DNA of 64,000 nt, from NCBI RefSeq assembly GCF_900108315.1, contig NZ_FNVB01000002.1:1013103-1077102 (forward strand), read 5' to 3'. The position numbers and the translations under genes are program-made. The notes under the pieces were generated by a model that saw only the letters and a program-made list of their open reading frames with translations, was not told the DNA's origin and did no database searches. Below, piece after piece: positions 16,419 through 25,160 of this stretch; position 1 is the stretch's first letter; every line of letters starts with the position of its first letter. The DNA comes from Saccharopolyspora kobensis. GTDB lineage: Bacteria > Actinomycetota > Actinomycetes > Mycobacteriales > Pseudonocardiaceae.

Positions 16419-17732
16419 ATGATCATTCCTTCCGAACGCGCGTCTTCTGCGGCAACGCCCGAGCCGAAGAACATCTTCGTGCTGGGGATGGACGAACTGA
16501 ACCTGGACAGCCTTCGACGGCTACCGGGGCTGGAGGGATGCAGGTTCCACTCCTTGCTCGACTTCGACGAGCTGGTCGGCCGGAACCCGGCCGGCTTCAC
16601 CGAACTGCTCTCCCGCGCGCAACGACAGCTGGAGCGCTTCGACGGCGAGATCGATGCGATCACCGGCTACTGGGACTTCCCGGTGAGCTCGTTGGTGCCG
16701 ATCCTGTGCGAACGGTTCGACCTGCCCTCCCCACCGCTGGAGGCGGTGGTCAAGTGCGAGCACAAGTACTGGAGTCGGCTCGAGCAGCAGAAGGTCACCA
16801 GCGCCCACCCGGGGTTCGGACTGGTCGACCTGGAGAACAACCCGACGTTGCCCGTCGGGCTCGGCTTTCCCGCGTGGCTGAAACCCGTCAAGTCGTTCTC
16901 CTCCGACCTCGCCTACAAGGTCACCGGCAGCGCGGAGTTCGACGACGCCGTGACCAACATCAGGCAGGGCATCGGCAAGGTCGGCGAACCCTTCGAAGAG
17001 CTGCTGGACCACCTGGATCTCCCTCCGGAGATCGCCGAGGCCGGCGGCCAGGCGTGTCTCGCGGAGGAAGCCGTGACGGGCCGCCAGGTGACCGTGGAGG
17101 GCTACAGCGCTCACGGGGAGGTGCGCGCCTACGGCGTCGTCGACTCGATCAACTACGAGGGAACGTCGAGCTTCCTGCGCTACCAGTACCCCTCGAACGT
17201 GCCTGAAGCCGTGCGGCTCCGGCTGGAGGACATCTCCGTGAGGCTGATCGAGCAGATCGGCCTGACGCCGAGCACGTTCAACATCGAGTACTTCTGGGAT
17301 CCCGACACCGACGCCATCAACATCATCGAGGTGAACCCGAGGCTGTCCCAGTCGCACGCCCGGCTGTTCGATGCCGTCGACGGGGCCCCCAACCTCCAGT
17401 GCATGGTCCACCTGGCGCTCGGGGAGCACCCTCGACTGCCCCGCGGACGGGGCGAGCACCGCGTGGCGGCCAAGTGGTTCCTCCGCCGGTTCACCGACGG
17501 CGTCGTCCGCCGGGTTCCCGGCGAGGAGGAGATCGCGGAGATCGAGCGCGACCTGCCCGGCGTCACCGTCCAGGTCATCCCCGGCCAGGGCGAGCGGCTC
17601 TCCGACCTGCCGGGTCAGGACAGCTACAGCTACGAACTCGCGGACATCTTCATCGGCGCCGACGACGAAGCAGAGCTCAACGAGCGCTACCAGCGCTGCG
17701 TCGACGCCCTGCACTTCGAATTCGACGAATAG
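16419..17732 (+). CDS. ATP-grasp domain ligase-like protein
   Basis: The 437-residue protein has the ATP-grasp fold. After an N-terminal Rossmann-like part (NIFVLGMDELNLDSLRRL) come AWLKPVKSFSS (Lys contacting ATP), an EEAVTGRQVTVEGY strand pair, and the metal-binding end FNIEYFWD and INIIEVNPRLSQSHARLF (E...N pair for Mg2+). Such enzymes join a carboxylate to an amine or thiol via an acyl phosphate. No partner enzyme defines the substrate; an esterase precedes it. GGAG abuts the ATG directly, so the true start may differ by a few codons. Confidence 0.8.
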   Translation: MIIPSERASSAATPEPKNIFVLGMDELNLDSLRRLPGLEGCRFHSLLDFDELVGRNPAGFTELLSRAQRQLERFDGEIDAITGYWDFPVSSLVPILCERFDLPSPPLEAVVKCEHKYWSRLEQQKVTSAHPGFGLVDLENNPTLPVGLGFPAWLKPVKSFSSDLAYKVTGSAEFDDAVTNIRQGIGKVGEPFEELLDHLDLPPEIAEAGGQACLAEEAVTGRQVTVEGYSAHGEVRAYGVVDSINYEGTSSFLRYQYPSNVPEAVRLRLEDISVRLIEQIGLTPSTFNIEYFWDPDTDAINIIEVNPRLSQSHARLFDAVDGAPNLQCMVHLALGEHPRLPRGRGEHRVAAKWFLRRFTDGVVRRVPGEEEIAEIERDLPGVTVQVIPGQGERLSDLPGQDSYSYELADIFIGADDEAELNERYQRCVDALHFEFDE

Positions 17733-17738
17733 GCGACA

Positions 17739-17774
17739 GCGGCGCTCGGCAGCGCGAGCCGCTCCGAGCGCCGC
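17739..17774. terminator. Stem-loop between convergent genes
   Basis: A perfect 11-bp inverted repeat, GCGGCGCTCGG / CCGAGCGCCGC with a 14-base loop, lies exactly in the 47-base gap between the convergent ATP-grasp and CocE genes. It lacks a T tract, as is common in high-GC actinomycetes, and could stop transcription from both sides. Confidence 0.6.
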
Positions 17775-17779
17775 CCCCT

Positions 17780-19804
17780 TCACACGTGGTCACGCGGGAT
17801 GGATCGCTGCCAGTTCCGCGAGAAGATGCGCCGCCCGTCCTCGTAGGCGTCGAGCTCGGCGTGCAGGTGGAACTCCTCCGCGTCGCAGGTGAGCACGGTG
17901 CGGGTGACCGTCTCCACCTGCCAACCGTCGCGGGCGAATCGCAGCGTCCACTCGGCCTGGCCGCTCACGGAGCCGAAGTCGTCGCCGACCCAGCCGTAGC
18001 GCTCGTAGCACCGGCGAGCGATCTCCAGCCCGAGGCCCTCCAACCGGATCACACCCGCATCGCCGACCACTTCGAGCGCGGACACGTAATCGGCGAGGTT
18101 CCGCGACACCTGCCAGCGCTCCTCCCCCGGCCGCAACTGGGTCTGGAGCACCGGCGGAGCGCCTTCGGGCTCGCCGAAGGGCACGGCCGGGAGACGATCC
18201 GGCGCGGAGTTCGGCCGCACCGGCAGGCCGACCGAACTCAGTCCGCTGTAGACGCTCATGCACACCGGTTCCGGCGGCGGCCACGCCAGCGGCCAGTACG
18301 AAGTCGACAACGCCAGCCGGATCTTGTGCCCCCGAGGGAAGGCCTGCGCGCACGCATTGAGCTCAACCCTGACGCGGTAGCGCCGTCCCGGTTCGAGGGT
18401 GCGCGGCGACTCGTGGCCATCTCGGTGCGTGAGGTTCAGCAGGCCGTACGTCACGCGCGTGGCCCGACCGTCCGGTGCCACGTCCGAAAGCCGCGCCGCG
18501 ACCATCGCCACCGGCTTGTCCACCTCGAATTCCAGGTCGACCGACGGCGAACCGAGGATCTCGCAACGCTCCTGCAGCGGAGCGCTGTCGAAGACCAGCG
18601 AGCCGCCGTCCTCCTCCCGCTGGTCGTACGGAAGATCCGGTGGTGTGTTGTAGGAGCACCACTTGCCCGCGTACTGGCCCACCGACAGCGGCGACATCAC
18701 GTTGAGCGGGCGCACCGGCACATCGCGACCAGCGGGCTCCAGCGCGTTCAATCCCAAAGGGCATTGCTGCACGTGCACGTCCGGCGACGGCCACGTGGTT
18801 TCGCCGACCCAACGCCCCGGCCGCTCTTCGTAGGACGTGGACGGCGGGACGCTGTCCTGCATCCACACGTTGAGCATCGGCCCGTCCATCACGCCGTTGT
18901 CGATGCCCTTGAGCCACCGGTCCCACCAACGCACGAGCTGCTGCAGGAATCCGATCGCGGGCCCTGGCTGGCCGAGGTGCGGATAGGTGTGGGACCACGG
19001 TCCGACAAGTCCTTTTCGGGGTGCGTCGAGGGATTCCATCAACCGGAACACCGTGTTGGTGTAGCCGTCCGCCCATCCGCTCACCGCGAGCACCGGGCAT
19101 TCGACCGCCGAGTAGTCCTCGCAGACGGAGCCGTGCCGCCAGTACTCGTCGCGAGTGGGGTGGCGCAGCCACTCGTCGAGCCACAACCCGCTGCCATCCA
19201 GCCGGTCCAGCCACATCTTGCGCCACGACTCACCGACCAGCTCCGGGTCGGGAGGGCACGAGTTGTACGCGAACATCGTCGAGGCCCACGAGAGGTTGTC
19301 GCCGAGCAGGCAACCGCCCATGTAGTGGACATCATCGGCGTACCGGTCGTCGGAGGAGCACACGGTGGCGATCGCCCGGAGCTCTTCAGGGCGTCGAGCG
19401 GCGAGCTGGAGGGCGTTGAACCCGCCCCAGGAAATCCCCATCATGCCGACTCGTCCGTCGCACCAGGGCTGTTCTGCCAGCCACTTGAGCACGTCTTCCC
19501 CGTCGAGCAGCTCCTGTTCCAGGTACTCGTCGGTGAGCACGCCTTCCGATTCGCCGCTGCCCCGCAGGTCCACCCGCGCGCACGCATAGCCGTGCCCTGC
19601 GATGTAAGGATGGTGAATCGAGTCGCGGGGAGCGGTGAAATCCCCTTTTCGGTAGGGAATGAATTCCAGCACTGCTGGGACCGGCGACTCCTCGGAACCG
19701 ACCGGGCGCCAAATCCTCGCCCCCAACCGGGTGCCGTCCGACAGGGGCACCCAGACGTGCTCCTCTTCCGCGACGGTATGCGGCAGGTCGGTCACCGTCC
19801 TCAT
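17780..19804 (-). CDS. CocE/NonD-family (peptidase S15) hydrolase
   Basis: The 674-residue enzyme has the X-Pro dipeptidyl-peptidase/cocaine-esterase architecture. An alpha/beta hydrolase domain carries ARVDLRGSGESEG and nucleophile GISWGG (about residue 123). Asp in SGWADGY and His in GPWSHTYPH complete the triad. A C-terminal jelly-roll domain includes HKIRLALSTSYWPLAWPPP. There is no signal peptide. Members cleave esters, amides or N-terminal dipeptides. It is divergent from the small gene at 20097 across 292 bases. Substrate not determinable. Confidence 0.88.
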   Translation of the reverse strand: MRTVTDLPHTVAEEEHVWVPLSDGTRLGARIWRPVGSEESPVPAVLEFIPYRKGDFTAPRDSIHHPYIAGHGYACARVDLRGSGESEGVLTDEYLEQELLDGEDVLKWLAEQPWCDGRVGMMGISWGGFNALQLAARRPEELRAIATVCSSDDRYADDVHYMGGCLLGDNLSWASTMFAYNSCPPDPELVGESWRKMWLDRLDGSGLWLDEWLRHPTRDEYWRHGSVCEDYSAVECPVLAVSGWADGYTNTVFRLMESLDAPRKGLVGPWSHTYPHLGQPGPAIGFLQQLVRWWDRWLKGIDNGVMDGPMLNVWMQDSVPPSTSYEERPGRWVGETTWPSPDVHVQQCPLGLNALEPAGRDVPVRPLNVMSPLSVGQYAGKWCSYNTPPDLPYDQREEDGGSLVFDSAPLQERCEILGSPSVDLEFEVDKPVAMVAARLSDVAPDGRATRVTYGLLNLTHRDGHESPRTLEPGRRYRVRVELNACAQAFPRGHKIRLALSTSYWPLAWPPPEPVCMSVYSGLSSVGLPVRPNSAPDRLPAVPFGEPEGAPPVLQTQLRPGEERWQVSRNLADYVSALEVVGDAGVIRLEGLGLEIARRCYERYGWVGDDFGSVSGQAEWTLRFARDGWQVETVTRTVLTCDAEEFHLHAELDAYEDGRRIFSRNWQRSIPRDHV

Positions 19805-20096
19805 TAGTCACCCCAATTCGCCGCGCGATGGCGGTCCGGAAACATCTCCAGGTGCGCCCTACCCGATACCACCGGTGCAAAAACGAACTCGCGTGAAACT
19901 GAGGAACACCGACCCGCTGGGCGAGTTCGCGCTGAGCCATGCGCAGGAAGAATCGGCTGTTCAGGGCCGACCGGCGACCCCGCAGCACGAGCTGAGCCCG
20001 CGCCGTTCCGGCCCTGCTGCGTACCAGCACCGGTGTTCGGGTACCCGGCGAGGAAAGCGGCTCCGGCCGTTCAACCACGTGAACGAGGGCGGTGCA

Positions 20097-20384
20097 ATGG
20101 CAGCTGAGGGCGTGACGGCGCTGCGGACTGCGGGCGGGGAGTACCGCGTCGAGGTGCGCCAAGCCGAAACGACCACGACCCACCGGGTGCTGTTCTCCCC
20201 GGAACTCCTCGACCAGCTCAACGTCGCGGCACCCGATGAGGAGCAGTTCGTGGTCGAGTCGGTCAGGTACCTGCTGGAGCGAGTACCGGCCGCGGCGCTG
20301 CCCCAGGAGATCGACCTGGACGGGCTCCCGCACGAGGACATCGGCTACCTGCCGCACGTCCGGCGGCGCATGGTTGTGGGCTGA
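20097..20384 (+). CDS. Small hypothetical protein
   Basis: The 95-residue product starts MAAEGVTALRTAGGEYRVEV, with GAGG about 8 bases upstream of the ATG at 20097. It is acidic and soluble, with a VLFSPELLDQLNVA segment, a VVESVRYLLERV helix and an LPQEIDLDGLPHEDIGYLP stretch. I know no named family. It precedes the DUF2267/PCD-like gene by 47 bases on the same strand, so the two may form an operon. Confidence 0.6.
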   Translation: MAAEGVTALRTAGGEYRVEVRQAETTTTHRVLFSPELLDQLNVAAPDEEQFVVESVRYLLERVPAAALPQEIDLDGLPHEDIGYLPHVRRRMVVG

Positions 20385-20431
20385 ACCCGTCAGTGCGGCG
20401 AAAGCGGATCCAGAGGGAAAGGAGGCAGCCG

Positions 20432-21127
20432 ATGGTGAAGTACGACCGACTGCTCGACGACATCGGCAGCAGGACCGGTCTCGGTGCCGGTGAAGCGCGT
20501 GCCGCCGCCGAGGTGACCGTGACCGCGCTCGCCCACGTGCTCGACGAGTCGCAACGGGCAGTGCTGCTGGCGGAGCTGCCGGCGGAGCTGGCCAAGGACA
20601 CCTCCGGCGAGACCGCGCAAGACCCGTCCGAGCCGGCCGACTTCGTGCAGCGGCTCGCGCTGCTGGGGCGCCGACCGCCGGAGGAGGCCCGCTACCGGGC
20701 GCAGGCGGTTCTCTCGTCGATCGCCGGCCAGGACCCGGAGCTGGTCGAACAGCTCGATCTGCCCGAGGACGTGCGCGCGCTCACGCGACCGCTGGACGCC
20801 GGGGGTGGCGTGACGGGCCCGACCGGTCACCAGCCGCGCCTCACCGATGAGGAGCTTCGCCAGGAGCTGGAACGGCTGCCGCAGTGGTCCGGGGACACCG
20901 ACGGGATCTCCCGCGTCCTCGAGCTGCCACCGGAGAACCTGGACGCGGTGCTGGATCGTCTCGACGGCTTGCGCCGCAGGTCCGGGCGCGGACCGGACAT
21001 CGACCGCAAGGGCGGCACCGCCGTGCTCACCTTGCGAACCAAGGCAGTGGGCGGGGTCACCCGGCTGGACGTCGATCTCGCTCACCGCGTCGACGAGGAG
21101 ATCCAACGAGCCGGCGCTGGGATCTAG
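20432..21127 (+). CDS. DUF2267 protein fused to a PCD-like domain
   Basis: The 231-residue protein has two parts. Residues ~1-125 are DUF2267 (MVKYDRLLDDIGSRTGL, VTALAHVLDESQRAVLLAELP, VLSSIAGQDPELVEQLDLP). Residues ~140-231 follow the pterin-4a-carbinolamine dehydratase pattern: LTDEELRQELERLPQW, then PDIDRKGGTAVLTLRTKAVGG and LDVDLAHRVDEEI. PCD enzymes need a His pair just before PDI. Here that position reads RRSGRGPDID, so catalysis is unlikely and a binding or structural role is more plausible. AAAGGAGG precedes the ATG at 20432. Function unknown. Confidence 0.72.
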   Translation: MVKYDRLLDDIGSRTGLGAGEARAAAEVTVTALAHVLDESQRAVLLAELPAELAKDTSGETAQDPSEPADFVQRLALLGRRPPEEARYRAQAVLSSIAGQDPELVEQLDLPEDVRALTRPLDAGGGVTGPTGHQPRLTDEELRQELERLPQWSGDTDGISRVLELPPENLDAVLDRLDGLRRRSGRGPDIDRKGGTAVLTLRTKAVGGVTRLDVDLAHRVDEEIQRAGAGI

Positions 21128-21161
21128 CGGGCGGAGCTTGCTCGGCCGGGTGCGTGCGGTG

Positions 21162-22193
21162 CTAGGTGGCTTGCTCCCCCGTCGCGGTCAGCTCGACGAG
21201 GTCCGCGGCGGCCAAGCGGACTTCAGTCACCAGCGCGGCGACCGGATGGGACAGACCGGTGGTCTCCAGGCGTGCCAGGCGTTCGGCGAGATCGTGCGCT
21301 CGGCGGCGATGTTCAGCCGAAGCGGGTGACTCGGCGAGGATCTCGACCGCCTCGGCCAACTCCGCGATCGACCGGGACGTCCACGACGGAACTTCGTCGT
21401 GCTGCCGCAGAACTTCCTGGGTGAGCCGGACGATCAGCACCACGCTCGCGTGCAAGGAGTCGAGTCCGCTGAGCCGGAGGTCGAGCTGTCGTGCTCGGCG
21501 CCGCTCCCGGCGACCGCGCAACGTCCGCAACGCGATCTCCCTGGTCGCCGACCGCGCCGCGTCGAACGCGGCCACGTCCTTGTGAGCCTCCCGCACGATG
21601 TTCGCGGTGTCCTCGGCCGCATCGAGGTCCGAATCGGCGAGCGCCCGGGCGGCGCCGCGCAGCGCCCTCGCGGCCGGGGTCAACACGGTGCGGGCGGCGT
21701 CGCTGAGCATGGCCATCGGTGACGGCGTGACCAGCACCTGGCTGACCAGCAGCGCGAGCGCGCCTCCGATCAGCGCCCCGAACAGGCGGCTGAACCCGCT
21801 CTCGGGAGTGTGCACGCCGACCACCAGCAGCGCGGCGATCCCGGCCTGCAGGATCGGCAACGGGTTGGTGCTGAACGCGGAGGCGAGGAACATCGCCACC
21901 GCGGTCGCCACCCCGATCTCGACCGGACCCGCCCCGGTGTGGCGGACCAGCACCTCACCGACCGCGACACCGACGAGAACCCCGCTGAGCATGCGAAACG
22001 CCCGGCGCCCCCGGGCACCGGGCTCGTCGATGAGGCTGACCACGGCCGCGATCGGCGCGAAGATCGGCGCCGGCTGACCCAGCAGGAGCTGGGCGAGCCA
22101 CCACGCCACGCCTGCCGTCACCGCCGCCAGCAGCACCCGCACGGTGGTGTGGCGCACGCGCCGGCCGACCGCCCGCAGCACTGATCCCACCAT
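21162..22193 (-). CDS. FUSC-family membrane protein
   Basis: The 343-residue protein has an N-terminal bundle of about six transmembrane helices (VLLAAVTAGVAWWLAQLLLG, PIFAPIAAVVSLI, VLVGVAVGEVLV and so on), with the RRAFRMLSGVLVG segment typical of aromatic-acid exporter/FUSC proteins. A long cytoplasmic helical domain follows, rich in Arg and Glu. FUSC proteins are linked to efflux of aromatic compounds, but a role here is inferred only. The ATG at 22193 is used; the open frame reaches 22370 without family similarity. Confidence 0.8.
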   Translation of the reverse strand: MVGSVLRAVGRRVRHTTVRVLLAAVTAGVAWWLAQLLLGQPAPIFAPIAAVVSLIDEPGARGRRAFRMLSGVLVGVAVGEVLVRHTGAGPVEIGVATAVAMFLASAFSTNPLPILQAGIAALLVVGVHTPESGFSRLFGALIGGALALLVSQVLVTPSPMAMLSDAARTVLTPAARALRGAARALADSDLDAAEDTANIVREAHKDVAAFDAARSATREIALRTLRGRRERRRARQLDLRLSGLDSLHASVVLIVRLTQEVLRQHDEVPSWTSRSIAELAEAVEILAESPASAEHRRRAHDLAERLARLETTGLSHPVAALVTEVRLAAADLVELTATGEQAT

Positions 22194-22339
22194 CGACCGC
22201 CCCCGGCTGTCGGCTAGTCCTCGTTCAGGATGCCCGGTCGCGGAGCCCTCGACCCGGTGAGCCGACAGCGGCGATGCGGTGTTCCGCGCCCGAACCCCGG
22301 GTATGGGGGTAACGAGATGTCTCGGCTTTGGAGGCGGTG

Positions 22340-23179
22340 ATGGGCCTACCCCCGCAGCAACAAGAACCACCCGGCGTGACGGGCCGGATGAACCCGGTGC
22401 CGGATCACGGCGAAACCAGCTACGTCGGCTCCGGGCGGCTGACCGGCAAGGCCACCGTGATCACCGGCGGCGACAGCGGCATCGGCCGGGCCGTGGCGAT
22501 CGCCTACGCCCGGGAGGGCGCCGACGTGCTCCTGTCCTACCTCGACGAGCACGAGGACGCCGAGTCCACCGCGCGCTTGGTCGAGGAAGCGGGCCGCAAG
22601 GCGGTGCTGGTGCCCGGCGACCTCAGCGATCCCGCGCACTGCCGCGGCATCATCGACCGCGCCGTCGACGCCTTCGGCCGGATCGATGTGCTGGTCAACA
22701 ACGCGGCGTTCCAGATGACGCGCGAGCGGCTCGAAGACGTCCCGGACCAGGAGTGGGACTACACCCTGGCGGTCAACCTCAGCGCGATGTTCCACCTGTG
22801 CAAGGCCGCGCTGCCGCACATGGGGCCGGGTTCCTCGATCATCAACTCGACCTCGGTGAACTCCGACATGCCGCCGCCGTCACTGCTGGCCTACGACACC
22901 ACCAAAGCCGGTATCGCCAACTTCACCGCCGGGCTCGCGCGGCTCTACGGCCCGCGGGGCATCCGCGCGAACAGCGTCGCCCCCGGACCGATCTGGACCC
23001 CGCTGATTCCCGCGACGATGCCCTCCGAGCAGGTCGAGCACTTCGGCGAGGACGTCCCCATGCGGCGTCCCGGGCAACCCGCCGAGCTCGCAGGCACCTA
23101 CGTCATGCTCGCCGCCGACGAGTCCAGCTACGTCTCCGGCGCCCGCATCGCGGTCACCGGCGGGGTGCCGATCCTATGA
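22340..23179 (+). CDS. SDR family oxidoreductase, YghA/glucose-dehydrogenase-like
   Basis: The 279-residue SDR has an N-terminal extension (PPGVTGRMNPVPDHGE), then GKATVITGGDSGIGRAVA (cofactor motif TGGDSGIG), NNAAFQ, a serine in IINSTSVNS and the catalytic YDTTKAG. The extension and TGGDSGIGRA motif place it with the general-stress SDR group found in many bacteria. GGAGG stands six bases before the ATG at 22340. Its stop overlaps the start of the isomerase gene (ATGA), so the two are coupled. Confidence 0.88.
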   Translation: MGLPPQQQEPPGVTGRMNPVPDHGETSYVGSGRLTGKATVITGGDSGIGRAVAIAYAREGADVLLSYLDEHEDAESTARLVEEAGRKAVLVPGDLSDPAHCRGIIDRAVDAFGRIDVLVNNAAFQMTRERLEDVPDQEWDYTLAVNLSAMFHLCKAALPHMGPGSSIINSTSVNSDMPPPSLLAYDTTKAGIANFTAGLARLYGPRGIRANSVAPGPIWTPLIPATMPSEQVEHFGEDVPMRRPGQPAELAGTYVMLAADESSYVSGARIAVTGGVPIL

Positions 23180-24348
23180 GGACGCACTGGTACCCGCTGC
23201 GGCTGTCCACGCCGATCGCCGCCCACGTCTTCGGTGGGCGGGCCATCGCCGATCGGCTCGGCCGCCGCGGGCTGCCAGGCGGTCGCATCGCCGAGACCTG
23301 GGAAGTCAGCGACGTCGAGGGCAGCGGGTGCACGGTTCTCGACGGCCCGCTGGCGGGCCGGACGCTGCGGGAGCTCACTCGAGAGCACCCCGAGGAACTG
23401 GTCGGTGGAGGCTGGCGCGGAGACGTCTTCCCGCTGCTGACGAAGTTCATCGATGCGACCGGCATGCTGCCGGTGCACCTGCACGCCGACGACGCCACCG
23501 CGCAGCGTCTCGAAGGCCAGCCCAACGGAAAGACCGAGGCCTGGCACGTCCTCGAAGCCGTCCCGGGCGCCACGGCCTACATCGGCGTCCGGAGAGGCGT
23601 GGACCGCGACACCTTGCGCGATGCGCTGCTGGACGAGGACTTCGACTCGGTGATGCGCACGCTGCCCGTCCGGCCCGGCGACACCATCTACATCCCGGGC
23701 GGGACGCTGCACAGCTTCGGGCCGAGCACGGTGATCTACGAGATCGAGCAGACCTCGAACATCCAGCAGCACGCCATGCCCTGGAACATGGAAGACGGCT
23801 CCGCTGTCGAACCGGATCAGCGCCGGGCCAACATCGAACGCCTCCTCGACGAGTGGGAACCGCACGCGCGCCCCCACCCGACACCGGGCCTGCGCCTACC
23901 GCTGACCACGGACTCCGACCGGCTCCTGTGCTGCGCCGGACCGTACTTCGCCCTGGAGCGCTGGCGTCTCGCCGCCCGCACCTCGTTGGAGCACGTTGTC
24001 GACCGCGCGTTGATCCTGAGCAACGCCGGCGCACCGACCCGACTGGAAACACCGGACTGGGCGGGCGAACTCGGCCCGGCCGAAACCCTGCTGCTGCCCG
24101 CGGTCCTGGGCCGCATCGTCCTCACCGGCCCGGCCGACCTCCTGGTCGGCTACCTGCCCGACCACGACCGCGACATCCGGCAGCCGCTGCTCGCCGCTGG
24201 ATACGCACCGGAAGTCATCGCCGCCCTCGGCGGCGGCCAGGAGGGTGCCGGACCCGGCACATCGATCCCGGCGCGCGTTCCTCCCGGAACGCCGGGGCCG
24301 GGCGTCAGAAGTGCGTTCCGCCGTCGACGCGGATCTCGGTGCCCGTGA
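23176..24348 (+). CDS. Class I mannose-6-phosphate isomerase-like protein
   Basis: The 390-residue cupin-type isomerase shows the zinc-site pattern of phosphomannose isomerases: PVHLHADD (His/His), NGKTEAWHVLEA (Glu) and IPGGTLHSFG (His). It opens with WYPLRLSTPIAAHVFGGRAI and AETWEVSD. Such enzymes interconvert mannose-6-phosphate and fructose-6-phosphate. This one could act on a related sugar. It is translationally coupled to the upstream SDR. Its last 44 bases overlap the 3-prime end of the convergent SDR gene, and the final arginine-rich residues look like read-through tail. Confidence 0.82.
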   Translation: MRTHWYPLRLSTPIAAHVFGGRAIADRLGRRGLPGGRIAETWEVSDVEGSGCTVLDGPLAGRTLRELTREHPEELVGGGWRGDVFPLLTKFIDATGMLPVHLHADDATAQRLEGQPNGKTEAWHVLEAVPGATAYIGVRRGVDRDTLRDALLDEDFDSVMRTLPVRPGDTIYIPGGTLHSFGPSTVIYEIEQTSNIQQHAMPWNMEDGSAVEPDQRRANIERLLDEWEPHARPHPTPGLRLPLTTDSDRLLCCAGPYFALERWRLAARTSLEHVVDRALILSNAGAPTRLETPDWAGELGPAETLLLPAVLGRIVLTGPADLLVGYLPDHDRDIRQPLLAAGYAPEVIAALGGGQEGAGPGTSIPARVPPGTPGPGVRSAFRRRRGSRCP

Positions 24349-25090
24349 TGAACCTGCCGTCCTCGGAGCCGAGCATGGCCACCACCGACGCGACGGTCTC
24401 CGGACCGGCGAATCCGTCGCCGATGGCCGGGCTCAGCTTCGCGAACAGGGACATGTCGGCGTCCTCGGGCAGGCCAGGCCCGACGCTGGTCCTGCTGGCG
24501 CCGCTGCCGTCGGTCATGCCCGACGAGATGGAGCCGGGTTGCACCGCGGTGAAGCGGATGCCGCGCTCGGCGTACTCACCGGCGAGGGCGTGCGTCATGG
24601 ACTGGATGCCGCCCTTGCTCGCCGCGTAGGCCGCCATGTACGGGTGCGCGAAGGCCGCCGAGGTCGAGCTGAAGTTGATCACGGCGGAGTCGTTGCCCGC
24701 CAGCAGCGCCGGGATGGCTTCGCGGATCACCAGGAAGGTGCCCACCAGGTTCACCGAGAGGATCTCCTGGAAGTCCGCGAGGGACACCTCGTGGCTGTGG
24801 GCGGACCGCAGGATTCCGGCCGCGTTGACCAGGACGTCCAGGCCACCGAGCGCGGAGACGGCCTTGGCGACGACGTCCTTGACCGATTCCTCGTCGGAGA
24901 CGTCGAGCACGAGCGCGGTGAGCCGGCCGGCGTCCGCACCGGCCTTGTGCGCGGTGTCGGCCAGGCCCTGCTCGCTGATGTCCGCCGCCACGACGCGGCC
25001 GCCTTCAGCCAGCACGCGGAGCGCGGTCGCCTGTCCGATGCCCGAGCCCGCCCCGGTGATGAGTACTCGCCGGCGTTCGTAGCGCTTCAT
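24305..25090 (-). CDS. SDR family dehydrogenase, last gene of the hsaAC operon
   Basis: The 261-residue SDR has GAGSGIGQAT (cofactor motif), NAAGIL, a catalytic Ser in FSSTSAA, YAASKGG and the C-terminal TGTEIRVDGGTHF typical of classical SDRs. The ATG at 25090 has GTGGAG eight bases upstream, so I do not use the GTG at 25102. It lies 70 bases downstream of the extradiol dioxygenase gene, in the same direction, so it is probably a hydroxysteroid or related dehydrogenase of the pathway. The substrate is inferred from context only. Confidence 0.85.
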   Translation of the reverse strand: MKRYERRRVLITGAGSGIGQATALRVLAEGGRVVAADISEQGLADTAHKAGADAGRLTALVLDVSDEESVKDVVAKAVSALGGLDVLVNAAGILRSAHSHEVSLADFQEILSVNLVGTFLVIREAIPALLAGNDSAVINFSSTSAAFAHPYMAAYAASKGGIQSMTHALAGEYAERGIRFTAVQPGSISSGMTDGSGASRTSVGPGLPEDADMSLFAKLSPAIGDGFAGPETVASVVAMLGSEDGRFITGTEIRVDGGTHF

Positions 25091-25160
25091 GTCCCACTCC
25101 ACGTCTTCGCTGTGCCGATCGGGCGCGGAGGAAGCCCTCCGCGCCGCGCCGCCGGGTGGA

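Noticed and set aside
17399..19807. An 802-residue open frame antisense to the CocE-type gene
   Set aside because: It overlaps the ATP-grasp and CocE genes and has no family features.
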